DNA of 64,000 nucleotides, taken from Blautia sp. SC05B48. GTDB taxonomy: Bacteria; Bacillota; Clostridia; Lachnospirales; Lachnospiraceae. Made by a program: the position numbers and the translations under genes. Positions within the stretch are counted from its first letter, which is position 1. The number at the start of each line of letters is the position of its first letter. Of this stretch, positions 52,907 through 61,690 are shown piece after piece. The stretch covers positions 558,001-622,000 of the forward strand of contig NZ_CP040518.1 of the NCBI RefSeq assembly GCF_005848555.1, given 5' to 3'. The notes below the pieces were generated by a model. It saw only the letters and a program-made list of their open reading frames with translations. It was not told the origin of the DNA and did no database searches.

Positions 52907-52932
52907 ATTTACATAGTTATATGTACGCCACC
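52907..52932 (-). other. Right attachment site (element junction)
   Basis: ATTTACAT (52907-52914) lies 13 nt inside the core CCACC (52928-52932) and is the exact inverse of the ATGTAAAT at the left end. Beyond the core the interrupted host gene resumes. Confidence 0.75.
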
Positions 52933-53379
52933 CTTACGACCGCCAAGAACCTTCTCTCCTTTCAGATCCTCCCACTTGAAATCAGGCATCTCTTCTCTTG
53001 CCACAAGAAAATTCCCCGCACGCTGAGTTAACTGCGCGAAATTTACGACAGGATCCGTGGCGCCCTCCTGATAAGCATAAACAGATGCCTCTGCACCCAT
53101 AAATCCAATATCTGCCTCACCGGAAATCACAGCAGTCATCGTTTTATCTGCTCCGAATCCCGTCACCAGTGTCAGATTCAGACCTTCCTCCGCAAAATAT
53201 CCCTTCTCGATCGCAACATACTGGGGTGCATAGAAAACAGAATGTGCTACCTCATTTAAAGTGACTTTGCTCAATTTCTCCTCTTCCTTATCTTTCTTTG
53301 ATGCAAAAACTGTCATCGGCAGCGCCGTCACCGCCAGCACGACTGCCACCGCCAATGCGATCCGTTTTTTATTTTTCAT
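52928..53379 (-). pseudogene. N-terminal half of interrupted NMT1/SsuA-like binding protein
   Basis: The first 150 codons of an ABC substrate-binding protein: signal sequence MKNKKRIALAVAVVLAVTA, then NEVAHSVFYAPQYVAIEKGY and GEADIGFMGAEASVYAYQ, typical of nitrate/sulfonate/taurine-type binding proteins. After GGRKGG the frame enters the mobile element and stops within six codons. AAGGAG precedes the ATG at 53379. No cysteine follows the signal core. No permease or ATPase gene is adjacent, so the intact gene would have been an orphan component. Confidence 0.85.
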
Positions 53380-53528
53380 GCAGATACTCCTTTTTTGACT
53401 TCTGATTTTAGCATATGCCAGAAGGACCTGAAGGGTTCGGAACATCATACTGAAATGGAAAGGAATTGCCTCTCCCCCAAAAATATGATAAGGTGAAGCA
53501 AATAGAATCTTTCAGAAGGAGTATCCAT

Positions 53529-54737
53529 ATGAAATATGACTTCACTTCCATCATTGACCGGCATGGCAGAGATTCCATCGCAGTAGACGGCCTGAAGGGC
53601 GATGGTTTCTCTCCTGCCCCGCCGAAAGAAGGCTTCGATGCCATCCCGATGTGGGTAGCAGACATGAACTTCCCTACTGTACCTACCATACAGCAGGCGA
53701 TCATCGAACGGGCCGGTCACCCGGCCTTCGGTTACTTCGAAGCCCCGCCGGAATATTATAAGGCCATCATCCGCTGGCAGGAAACACGTCACGGTGTCAC
53801 CGGTCTGAAGCCCAAGCACATTGGCTACGAAAATGGCGTTCTGGGCGGAGTTATCAGTACACTGAACTGCATCTGCTCCCGCGGTGATAACGTCCTGGTT
53901 CACAGCCCGACATACATAGGCTTCACAACAAGTCTAAAAAACAACGGCTACGAGGCCGTACATTCTCCGCTGGTAAGGGATGAAAACGGCATATGGAGAA
54001 TGGATTATGCAGACATGGAGAAACAACTCCGGGAAAAGAAGATCCACGCTGCCATTCTCTGCAATCCGCATAATCCCTGTGGACGCGTGTGGGAGCGTTG
54101 GGAGCTGGAAAAAGCCATGGAACTTTACCGAAAACATGATGTCTATGTCATCTCAGACGAGATCTGGTCTGACCTCATCCTGAACGGCCATAAGCATATC
54201 CCTAGCCAGTCCGTCAGTGAAGATGCCCGCCAGCGTACAGCGGCCTTCTACGCTCCATCCAAAACCTTTAATCTTGCAGGGCTTGTTGGCAGCTATCACA
54301 TTGTATACAACAGCTGGTGGCGGGATCGTATTTTGAAAGAGTCCAGTCTGAGCCATTATAATATGATGAATGTTCTGTCCATGCACGCTCTGCTTGGCGC
54401 TTATCAGCCTGAGGGCTATGAATGGACCGATGAACTATGCGAAGTACTAAGCGGAAATGTAAACTTTGCCTGTGATTACATTGACCGGCACTTTAATGGT
54501 GTCAACGTTTCCAGGCCTGAAGGCACCTACATGCTCTTTGCCGACTGCACCGACTGGTGTGCCGCCCATGGCAAAACAATCGAGGATGTGGAAAAAGCCT
54601 GCTGGGATGTCGGTGTTGCCGTCCAGGACGGCAGGATGTTTTTCGGTTCCTGTCACCTGAGAATGAATCTGGCCTCACCCCGTTCCCGCATAGAGGAAGC
54701 CTTCCGCCGAATGGATCGATACGTCTTCAACAGGTAA
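53529..54737 (+). CDS. MalY/PatB family C-S lyase (PLP-dependent aminotransferase fold)
   Basis: This 402-residue PLP enzyme has the MalY/PatB opening (IPMWVADMNFPT near 39) and PLP lysine in YAPSKTFNLAGL near 240, with CNPHNPCGRVW and SDEIWSDLIL motifs. Members are cystathionine beta-lyases that release thiols, H2S or homocysteine. The start at 53529 follows AGAAGGAG; an upstream extension to 53466 is not needed. It is divergent from the interrupted binding-protein gene, which suggests a past link to sulfur metabolism. Confidence 0.9.
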   Translation: MKYDFTSIIDRHGRDSIAVDGLKGDGFSPAPPKEGFDAIPMWVADMNFPTVPTIQQAIIERAGHPAFGYFEAPPEYYKAIIRWQETRHGVTGLKPKHIGYENGVLGGVISTLNCICSRGDNVLVHSPTYIGFTTSLKNNGYEAVHSPLVRDENGIWRMDYADMEKQLREKKIHAAILCNPHNPCGRVWERWELEKAMELYRKHDVYVISDEIWSDLILNGHKHIPSQSVSEDARQRTAAFYAPSKTFNLAGLVGSYHIVYNSWWRDRILKESSLSHYNMMNVLSMHALLGAYQPEGYEWTDELCEVLSGNVNFACDYIDRHFNGVNVSRPEGTYMLFADCTDWCAAHGKTIEDVEKACWDVGVAVQDGRMFFGSCHLRMNLASPRSRIEEAFRRMDRYVFNR

Positions 54738-54769
54738 AAATCTACTCTGCCGTTCATTACAATCTATGC

Positions 54770-54822
54770 TATAATAGAGCTCATAACACCAGCGTTCCAT
54801 CCTGTCACTTTCCGGAACGCTG
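54770..54822 (+). promoter_or_regulatory. pepV promoter and leader hairpin
   Basis: An extended -10 TGC-TATAAT (54770-54775) is followed by a perfect 9-bp stem CAGCGTTCC/GGAACGCTG (54790-54822) just before the AGGAGG ribosome binding site. The stem could also terminate the upstream gene. Confidence 0.5.
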
Positions 54823-54841
54823 TAAATAGGAGGAAATCAAT

Positions 54842-56200
54842 ATGGATATTAAAGAAGAAATCCACGCATTATCAGAAGAAATGCTCACAAATCTTGGCAG
54901 ACTGGTTGCCATTGACTCCCAGCTCGGTACCCCTTCCGAGGGAAAGCCATTTGGTGAGGGCCCTGCAAAAGCCCTGAAAGAGGGACTGAAGATCGCCGAA
55001 GAACTTGGCTTTAAAACCGTAAACCTGGATAACTACTGTGGTTATGCCGAAATGGGCGAGGGCGATGAGATCGTCGGCATCGCCGGTCATCTGGATATCG
55101 TTCCTGTAGGCGGAGACTGGACCTACGATCCGTTCCGCCTTACCCGTGAAGGCGATCATGTATACGGCCGCGGGACCACTGATGACAAGGGCCCTATCCT
55201 GGAAGCGCTCTATGCTATGAAGCTTCTCCGCGATCACGGCGTGAAGCTGAACAAAAGAGTCCGCCTGATCATGGGCTGCAACGAGGAAACAGGTTCCAAA
55301 TGTATGGCTCACTACAATCAGGTAGCAGAAGAGCTTTCCTGCGGTTTCACACCGGATGCCAGCTTCCCATGTATCCACGGCGAAAAAGGCCAGCTTGCCA
55401 TGATCGCCTGCTCAAAAAACACCCGAATCATCTCCATAAACGGCGGTTTTGTATCCAATGCAATGTGTGACACCTGTACAACCGTTGTTCCCGATGAGGA
55501 CGGTCTGAAGGAAAAACTGGAATCCGCACTTTCCCGGACGAAGCTCCAGGAATATAAGGTAAGCGAAGAAAATGGCAGACTCACCATCTACGCCAAAGGT
55601 GTTCCGGCCCATGCCAGCACTCCTCATCTCGGTGTCAATGCTGCAGGAGTAACCTTTGAATGCCTGGCAGAAGCAGGCTTTGAAGATGACTTTGTAGAAT
55701 TCTATAACTCCCATATCGGCACTGCATGTGACGGCTCCGGCATTGGTCTGAAATTTGCAGATGAATACGGCGATCTGACGTTATGCAACGGAATCGTAAA
55801 AACAGAAAACGGTGTCATTTCCTGTACCATCGATATCCGTGTTCCGGTAACTCTTAATGAGACCGATATCCGCAAAATGTGCCAGGACAGACTGGAAGAT
55901 AAAAACGGTCGTATTGAGATCACACAGATTGTTGCCCCGTTATTCTTCCCAAGAGAATCTCCGCTGGTAAATGCTCTTTACAAAGCTTACACAGATGTGA
56001 CCGGCGATACCGAGCACAAACCAATGGTCATCGGAGGCGGCACTTACGCAAAATCCCTCAAAAACATCATAGCCTTCGGACCTGAAAAAGAGGGAATTGA
56101 CTACCGCATCCACGGAGCCGATGAATTTATCCTGGTCTCCGGTATGGAAGAAGCGGTACTGATTTATATGGAAGCGATCAAAAACCTACTTGCGATTTGA
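54842..56200 (+). CDS. pepV: Dipeptidase PepV (M20 family)
   Basis: This 452-residue metallopeptidase splits dipeptides with two zinc ions. Metal ligands are in GHLDIVPVGGDW (His, Asp near 82), GRGTTDDKGP (Asp near 117), NEETGS (Glu pair near 151), DASFP, and the C-terminal HGADEFI. A lid/dimer domain lies in the middle. Length is normal. AGGAGG precedes the ATG. The C_GCAxxG_C_C gene follows after 20 nt. Confidence 0.92.
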   Translation: MDIKEEIHALSEEMLTNLGRLVAIDSQLGTPSEGKPFGEGPAKALKEGLKIAEELGFKTVNLDNYCGYAEMGEGDEIVGIAGHLDIVPVGGDWTYDPFRLTREGDHVYGRGTTDDKGPILEALYAMKLLRDHGVKLNKRVRLIMGCNEETGSKCMAHYNQVAEELSCGFTPDASFPCIHGEKGQLAMIACSKNTRIISINGGFVSNAMCDTCTTVVPDEDGLKEKLESALSRTKLQEYKVSEENGRLTIYAKGVPAHASTPHLGVNAAGVTFECLAEAGFEDDFVEFYNSHIGTACDGSGIGLKFADEYGDLTLCNGIVKTENGVISCTIDIRVPVTLNETDIRKMCQDRLEDKNGRIEITQIVAPLFFPRESPLVNALYKAYTDVTGDTEHKPMVIGGGTYAKSLKNIIAFGPEKEGIDYRIHGADEFILVSGMEEAVLIYMEAIKNLLAI

Positions 56201-56220
56201 AATCAGGAGGATAAGAAATC

Positions 56221-56634
56221 ATGAGTACAAAAGCCGAATACGCTGCAAAATTACACGAGAATGGCTGCAACTGTGCACAGGCAGTTGCCTGCTCTTTCTG
56301 CCGGGAATTTGGCATCGATGAAAACGAGATGTTCCGTATTGCTGAGGGTTTCGGCCTTGGAATGGGTGTTATGGAAATGTGCGGTGCTATTTCCGGTATG
56401 GCTATGATCATCGGACTTTCCAACAGCCGCGGAAATACCGAAGAAGGTTCCGGCTCCAAAGGTGACACTTACAAAAAGCTTCGCACCTATATCGGGAAAT
56501 TCAAAGAAAAAAACGGCTCCTGCATCTGCCGTGAATTAAAAGGTGTAGAGACAGGCAAGGTCCTCTGCAGCTGCCCGCAGTGCATCACGGATGCGGTTGC
56601 TCTTACAGAAGAATATCTTGCGGAAAACAGATAA
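56221..56634 (+). CDS. C_GCAxxG_C_C family protein
   Basis: This 137-residue protein is named for its cysteine pattern: NGCNCAQAVACSF near 15, GMGVMEMCGAISG near 44, and C-terminal CICRELKG and LCSCPQCI. The cysteines may bind a metal or redox centre; the role is unknown. It follows pepV closely and ends at a terminator. Confidence 0.9.
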   Translation: MSTKAEYAAKLHENGCNCAQAVACSFCREFGIDENEMFRIAEGFGLGMGVMEMCGAISGMAMIIGLSNSRGNTEEGSGSKGDTYKKLRTYIGKFKEKNGSCICRELKGVETGKVLCSCPQCITDAVALTEEYLAENR

Positions 56635-56646
56635 TCTCATAAAATA

Positions 56647-56701
56647 AAACAGCAGAATTGTATATTCCCTGTAATCCCGGGACATACAGCTCTGCTGTTT
56701 T
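56647..56701. terminator. Terminator of the pepV transcript
   Basis: AAACAGCAGA pairs with TCTGCTGTTT, with an inner TGTA/TACA stem. Confidence 0.65.
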
Positions 56702-56739
56702 CTGTTCCTATTCGCTTTTCACTGTCAGATCCTTCACTC

Positions 56740-56938
56740 ATCTGTATTTCTTATAATTCAGGTACACCGCCGGGATCTTTACAAATTCATCCAGGCTGAT
56801 AAGCTTTCTGGTAAAAATGCCAGGTATCTTTTATTTTTCATTTATTTTTCCCATACCTCCTCATCAAACTTACGGTCCTTAAAGTAATATGGCTTGTCCG
56901 CATCTGTGATCTCTCAGATAAAACTTTTGTTCTGCCTC
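56740..56938 (-). pseudogene. Eroded 3' end of an unidentified gene
   Basis: Minus-strand frames read ITDADKPYYFKDRKFDEEVW and, in another frame, GIFTRKLISLDEFVKIPAVY before a stop. The composition is protein-like but the frames are broken and there is no start. I do not recognise the family. Confidence 0.3.
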
Positions 56939-56955
56939 TTCTAACTCATACCCGA

Positions 56956-57801
56956 TCACACCGTCTTCCTGAATTTCGCCGGTGACACTCCAAACTGCTC
57001 CCGGAACAGATGATAAAAGTGGCTCACATTGGAAAATCCGCAGCACTCACAGATATCCAGAATCTCCCGGTCTGTCTGTGCCAGAAGATAAACTGCATAT
57101 TTCAGACGCTCCTGGTTAATATACTGGGTAGGCGTTTTCCCACAGATCTGTTTCAGCAGCCTGCAGAGATGGCTTGGAGAGCAGGGAGCCAACTCGCACA
57201 TTTTTTCGTAGCCTTCCTGGAGATTTTCAATCTTTGACATATTTAAGAGAAGCTCTGACAGCCAGGAAGGCATCTGATTCCAGGGATCCTTTTCATCATA
57301 AGTGAAGAAATAATCCTCCAGAAGAAGCGCAATGACACACTGCGCATGATATCTTGCGTGCCGGGGATGGCTGCTGTTTACCAGCTTTCCCGCAGTATCC
57401 ATTGCATCCAGAACCTTGCGGAAATTTTCCCCTTCCAGATGTACATAGGCAGGCATCTCACTGTTTATCAGTTTATCCATCTTTTCCTCCTGCTCCAGAA
57501 ACAGAGAAACATTCCGGAGCACCTGGGTAGAAAAGCCCAGATTCCGGACGCAGAAATTCTCCGAATGATAAAAGTTATAGCTGTGCATATCATTGGGGCG
57601 TATAAAAAACAGATCCCCCTTTCTTACTGTCTGCACGGAATCATTGATCATATGATAGGCCGTACCCTCTGAAATGATAAAAAGTTCATAATGATTATGA
57701 GTATGTATTGGCACATGCTTGTAAATATCCGAAATCGTATAGGAAAGTCCGGACTCTCTGTTCAGCGGATACTGTTCTTTTCCAAATACCGGTATTTCCA
57801 T
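56956..57801 (-). CDS. AraC family transcriptional regulator
   Basis: This 281-residue regulator has an N-terminal cupin (HTHNHYELFIISEG near 35; GDLFFIRPNDMHSYNF) and a C-terminal AraC helix-turn-helix pair ending FSNVSHFYHLFREQFGVSPAKFR. It is divergent from the MFS exporter gene and probably controls it. The cupin suggests a sugar or aromatic effector. Confidence 0.88.
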   Translation of the reverse strand: MEIPVFGKEQYPLNRESGLSYTISDIYKHVPIHTHNHYELFIISEGTAYHMINDSVQTVRKGDLFFIRPNDMHSYNFYHSENFCVRNLGFSTQVLRNVSLFLEQEEKMDKLINSEMPAYVHLEGENFRKVLDAMDTAGKLVNSSHPRHARYHAQCVIALLLEDYFFTYDEKDPWNQMPSWLSELLLNMSKIENLQEGYEKMCELAPCSPSHLCRLLKQICGKTPTQYINQERLKYAVYLLAQTDREILDICECCGFSNVSHFYHLFREQFGVSPAKFRKTV

Positions 57802-57981
57802 CTTCTCTTCTCCTCCCCGCTTCCTGATATCAATATACTACAAAAATCTGACAGCTGTAAACAAGAAACGTAGTGTAAATTGTGATATTCTTTTACCGCA
57901 TTGAAGGAGATTTTCTTGTTGAAAAAAATTTCTCTGATGCAGATATTTAATCTTTAATTTTTTCAGGGAGGACTTATCATC

Positions 57982-59175
57982 ATGTCATCATCCAAAGCTC
58001 GATTTTTTAATCCGGCTGTTGTAGGCCTGATCATGCTCAGCTTTTTTCTGGGTACCAGTGAATATACTGTGATCGGTATCCTGCCGGAAATTGCGGACGG
58101 ATTCGGAATTTCACTGACTCAGGCCGGAAGCATTGTATCTCTGTTTGCCTTTGCCTATGGCCTTGGCACTCCGTTTCTGGCTGCCTATGTGGGAAAATAC
58201 AACCGTTTTCGTATTACCATGCTGGGGATCTCACTGTTTGCGCTCTGCAATCTGATCTGTGCCATTGCTGTCAATTACATGGTATTTCTGGTGTTCCGTA
58301 TTCTTACGGCTGTGGTTTCCGGTACTGTGGTTTCCATCTCCATGACTTATGCGGAAGATGTTGCTTCCATCCCGGAGCATATCCCAGGTGTGATCGCAGG
58401 TGTCTTTTCAGGCTTCAGCGTTGCTTCTGTTGTGGGTGTGCCTATCGCTTCCACTATCACGCAAACTTTTGGCTGGCGTGCGGCTTTTATCACGATCTTC
58501 GTGGCAACCCTGGCTCTGCTGGCGCTTCTGTTTGTGAAACTGCCGCGGCAGAACCGGCTGAAGGCCGGAAGTATTCTGGAACAGTTTAAGCTTTTTCTGG
58601 ACAAAAGGATCTCCATTGGCTGTGCCATCGTTTTCCTGGCAGGCGCCTCCACTTACTGTTTCTATACTTATCTGACACCGATTTTCCAGCAGGAGCTCCA
58701 TATTCCGGATTCCATGCTGAGCCTTGCGCTTCTGATCTTTGGTATTGCAGCGATCACCAGCAATGTAAGCTCCGGTCAGGTGGCAAACAAAACCGGCATC
58801 CACATGCTGCCCCTGATCTACGTCATCCAAACTGTATGTCTGCTGCTTCTGCCCATTGCCACCCATAATCTGATAAGCGGAGGACTGGTACTGTTTATCC
58901 TCGGTGTTGTGATGTATCTTCTGAACTCACCATTGCAGATGCATTTTTTGAAGATCGCTACCAGAGAGCATCCTGCCTGTGTAAACCTTGCATCTTCTTT
59001 GATCTCGGTTTTCTTTAACTTTGGTATTGCAGCCGGTTCTGCCATGGGTGGAATGATCGTAAAATATGCCGGACTTCGTTTTGTAGGGATCGGCGGTGCA
59101 GTTCCCGGCATCGGAGCGTTCATCTGTGCGATGATCCTGCTTCAGATCATGAAGCCTGGCGCGGATATCCGGTAA
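57982..59175 (+). CDS. MFS transporter, DHA1 (AraJ/sugar efflux-like) type
   Basis: This 397-residue protein has twelve predicted helices. The N-terminal GTSEYTVIGILPEIADGFGI block is typical of AraJ/YdhP-type arabinose or drug exporters. AGGGAGG precedes the ATG. It is divergent from an AraC gene and ends at a strong bidirectional terminator. Confidence 0.9.
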   Translation: MSSSKARFFNPAVVGLIMLSFFLGTSEYTVIGILPEIADGFGISLTQAGSIVSLFAFAYGLGTPFLAAYVGKYNRFRITMLGISLFALCNLICAIAVNYMVFLVFRILTAVVSGTVVSISMTYAEDVASIPEHIPGVIAGVFSGFSVASVVGVPIASTITQTFGWRAAFITIFVATLALLALLFVKLPRQNRLKAGSILEQFKLFLDKRISIGCAIVFLAGASTYCFYTYLTPIFQQELHIPDSMLSLALLIFGIAAITSNVSSGQVANKTGIHMLPLIYVIQTVCLLLLPIATHNLISGGLVLFILGVVMYLLNSPLQMHFLKIATREHPACVNLASSLISVFFNFGIAAGSAMGGMIVKYAGLRFVGIGGAVPGIGAFICAMILLQIMKPGADIR

Positions 59176-59177
59176 AT

Positions 59178-59235
59178 AAAAATACAGCCAGGAAATTATC
59201 CGGATCTTATATCCGATATTTCTGGCTGTATTTTT
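59178..59235. terminator. Bidirectional terminator
   Basis: A 14-bp outer stem AAAAATACAGCCAG/CTGGCTGTATTTTT with inner pairing. It serves the convergent MFS and alpha-galactosidase genes. Confidence 0.8.
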
Positions 59236-59316
59236 ATTCTCTCAATTTTCTTCTGTTACTGATGTGGTTTTACTTTCATATTCTTTCAGTCCCATAATCA
59301 GGACTTTCCTGTTTTT

Positions 59317-61434
59317 CTATTTCATCTCGATTCTAAATAATCTCGCTGCTTTTTCCTGCGGCATCTTCACTGCAAGATTTCCATTTTCGATTTTATATTC
59401 GCACATCTCTTCCTTCGGATAGATCACGGATACTCTGCTAATCTGATCTGCATTTTCCAGAGGGATCACTGCTTCTGTTGTTCCCGGTGTCCATACGGAA
59501 AGATAAGTATTCTTCTCTGCTTTCACTCCGTAAGCAAGAACTTCGGATTTCAGAGTTCCAAAACCAAGTGGGAAGAACGGCACGCCGTCACGGACTTCCT
59601 CCCGGATCTCCTTATACAGGGAGATTCCCTCCTTCATCCGGTTCATGGAATTTTCTCCCAGTTTCCATACCATACCGCTGATATATGGGCGGAGAAGTAT
59701 GCCATTTACTACATTGTAGATCACATGCTCTTCTTCATCCTCATACGGATATACCCACATACCTCCCTGCTCCGGAGTTACCGCACTGGCTACGTTGGCA
59801 GCGATATTGGCATTGTAGAGATAATCTGTCTGATCACTGGTAGACTGCAGGCTTAATATCTTCAGCATACCATAATCCATACGCTGTCCGCCGGAACCGC
59901 AGTTCTCCACAACAAGCTCCGGATGATCCCGGAAGATTTCCTCATACCACTGGTGGAGGCATTCATAATGCTCACGGATGGCATCTGCACAGCTGTCACT
60001 GTTCAGGTCACTTCCGTATCCCATGGTTACGTTATAGTCCACTTTAAAGTACTCTACACCGTAATCATTGATCAGCCTGTCTACTACATCACGGCAGTAT
60101 TTTCGTACCTCCGGATTGCGGAAATCCAGCATATAGCGTTTATTGTCAATGTGGCGTTTTCCATGGCGGCAGACAAACCAGTCATCAGGAAGCTTGTTTG
60201 CCAGCTCGCAGGCAACTCCCATAACCTCGATTTCCAGCCAGAGTCCCATTTTCAGGCCTTTACTGTGTGCATGATCGCAGACTTCTTTCAGACCATTCGG
60301 GAATCTTCCGGATGCTTCTTTCCATTCCCCGACACGGTCCCACCAGAATCCGTCGTCATACCAGCCTGCATCCAAGCAGTAATATTCACATCCAAGCTCT
60401 GCTGCCTTGTCAATAATGGAAAGCTCCCGCTCCGTTGTAGGGTCTCCCATCAGGCAGTTCATGTAATCATTAAATACCACGTTCAGCTTCTCATCGTCCG
60501 TATTAGGTCTGCGTACTTTTCTCCGATACCTGGTCAATGCCGCTGCTGCCGGATTCAGGCCACCTTTTACAACAGCTGCCCCTGCCGGAACGGTTGTGAA
60601 GCTTTCTCCTGGTTTCAGATTCTTATACCAACCGTGCTCCTGCTCGGTGGCACCGCTTAAGGTAAGATACAGATTTCCGCCCTGTGCAGAGCCATATTCT
60701 GCCAGCCACTGTCCGGAGCTTTCAATCTGGAAAATATACGTCTCCCCCGTTTCTCTGTCCTCGGCAATTCCCATGGGAAGATACTCACAGGTAGACCAGG
60801 TGCCCTTTCCACTGTAACAATAACGGTTCAGGCCATATCCCTGATGATTGAAGCCATCTACGACCATTCCGTTTAAATTCAGCGTTTCTGCATCGTATTT
60901 CTGCCACTGTGCCTCACAGCACCAGCTGTTAAATGGCACATAGATATCTGTTTTTTTATAATAAGGCTTCTCGCCGCCTCCGGAGATTCCCTGATACATA
61001 AAGGAAGAAACATAAGTCAGCCCCTGATCCTCGCTTCCCTCGTTGATGATCTCTGTCCAGGTCTGTACTGCCGGCACTCCGTCAAACAGGCGCATATGAT
61101 ATACCGCCTTCAGCTTTTCCGGGGAAACCATTACGATCTCCAGCTCTTTTCCGCCATCCTGTTCCTTCAGCTCATGGTTCTCATAAACAAAATCCACAGA
61201 GGACTGATTAATGTTGTTTTTGTAAGCATGCATGTTCAGGCTTCCTGTGCCGCTTCTGTGAATCTCAACAGCCGGGTAACAGATATCCTCCTTCGGCTCC
61301 ATGATTGCTTTTTTTACTTCCTGTGAAGAAAAATCTGCCAGCTCTACCACGCCGTTTTCCCGGATACGGAACCGGATATCCAGGCCATTCTCATGTAATT
61401 CGATCATTTTCATGTTTTCATTTTTATAGCTCAT
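59317..61434 (-). CDS. Alpha-galactosidase, GH36
   Basis: This 705-residue enzyme removes alpha-galactosyl units from raffinose-type sugars. It has an N-terminal beta-sandwich, a TIM barrel, and a C-terminal beta domain. The nucleophile Asp is in EYFKVDYN near 468 and the acid Asp is in SLQSTSDQTDYLY near 530. Other blocks are YYCLDAGWYDDGFWWDRVGE and VVENCGSGGQRMDYG. No signal peptide is present, so it acts inside the cell. It is divergent from an AraC gene. Confidence 0.93.
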   Translation of the reverse strand: MSYKNENMKMIELHENGLDIRFRIRENGVVELADFSSQEVKKAIMEPKEDICYPAVEIHRSGTGSLNMHAYKNNINQSSVDFVYENHELKEQDGGKELEIVMVSPEKLKAVYHMRLFDGVPAVQTWTEIINEGSEDQGLTYVSSFMYQGISGGGEKPYYKKTDIYVPFNSWCCEAQWQKYDAETLNLNGMVVDGFNHQGYGLNRYCYSGKGTWSTCEYLPMGIAEDRETGETYIFQIESSGQWLAEYGSAQGGNLYLTLSGATEQEHGWYKNLKPGESFTTVPAGAAVVKGGLNPAAAALTRYRRKVRRPNTDDEKLNVVFNDYMNCLMGDPTTERELSIIDKAAELGCEYYCLDAGWYDDGFWWDRVGEWKEASGRFPNGLKEVCDHAHSKGLKMGLWLEIEVMGVACELANKLPDDWFVCRHGKRHIDNKRYMLDFRNPEVRKYCRDVVDRLINDYGVEYFKVDYNVTMGYGSDLNSDSCADAIREHYECLHQWYEEIFRDHPELVVENCGSGGQRMDYGMLKILSLQSTSDQTDYLYNANIAANVASAVTPEQGGMWVYPYEDEEEHVIYNVVNGILLRPYISGMVWKLGENSMNRMKEGISLYKEIREEVRDGVPFFPLGFGTLKSEVLAYGVKAEKNTYLSVWTPGTTEAVIPLENADQISRVSVIYPKEEMCEYKIENGNLAVKMPQEKAARLFRIEMK

Positions 61435-61468
61435 AGAAAATACCCTCCGTTTTTCTGATTCTGATCAC

Positions 61469-61474
61469 AGTATA
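61469..61474 (-). promoter_or_regulatory. Extended -10 promoter of the alpha-galactosidase gene
   Basis: TGT-TATACT on the minus strand, 35 nt before the start codon. A weak -35 region suggests dependence on an activator. Confidence 0.45.
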
Positions 61475-61532
61475 ACATCTGTTTTTTTATGAGGTGACAG
61501 GTATCATCCCCTGAATGTAAAAATGCAATATA

Positions 61533-61561
61533 TTGTCGTATTTATTTTTGCGTGATATACT
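61533..61561 (+). promoter_or_regulatory. Promoter of the AraC gene
   Basis: TTGTCG and TATACT are 17 nt apart, 130 nt before the start codon. Confidence 0.45.
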
Positions 61562-61690
61562 GTTTGCAGACAGCAAAGGGTATATTCAGGCGGGCAGAGT
61601 TTTTTAACCGGATATCTGCATCTGTCTGACTCGAAATTTACAGCTGAAATATTTACATTCCGTTTCGCATCGTACTCAGGAGGTTTTTTC

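Larger units (their letters stand above)
52608..52927. other. Right end of the element, non-coding when integrated
   Basis: These 320 bp hold the Abi terminator (52702-52732), a second hairpin (52807-52835) and the right attachment half-site. On the minus strand 52844-52927 is open in the recombinase frame if the ends are joined in a circle. Confidence 0.5.
45210..52932. mobile_element. 7.7-kb serine-recombinase integrative element
   Basis: The element is bounded by identical 5-bp cores CCACC at 45210-45214 and 52928-52932 (7718 bp with one core). Removing it restores an intact reading frame of a binding-protein gene. It holds the recombinase, GyrI-like and SdpI-like genes, a small unknown gene, a Mob relaxase remnant, two XRE regulators and the Abi gene with its small RNA. 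It is clearly more AT-rich than flanking core genes. The decayed Mob gene suggests that it once was mobilisable and is now limited to recombinase-driven excision. Confidence 0.85.
56635..56955. other. Intergenic region with a decayed gene end
   Basis: These 321 bp hold a terminator (56647-56701) and a minus-strand fragment that looks like the eroded end of an unidentified gene (56740-56938). Confidence 0.45.
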
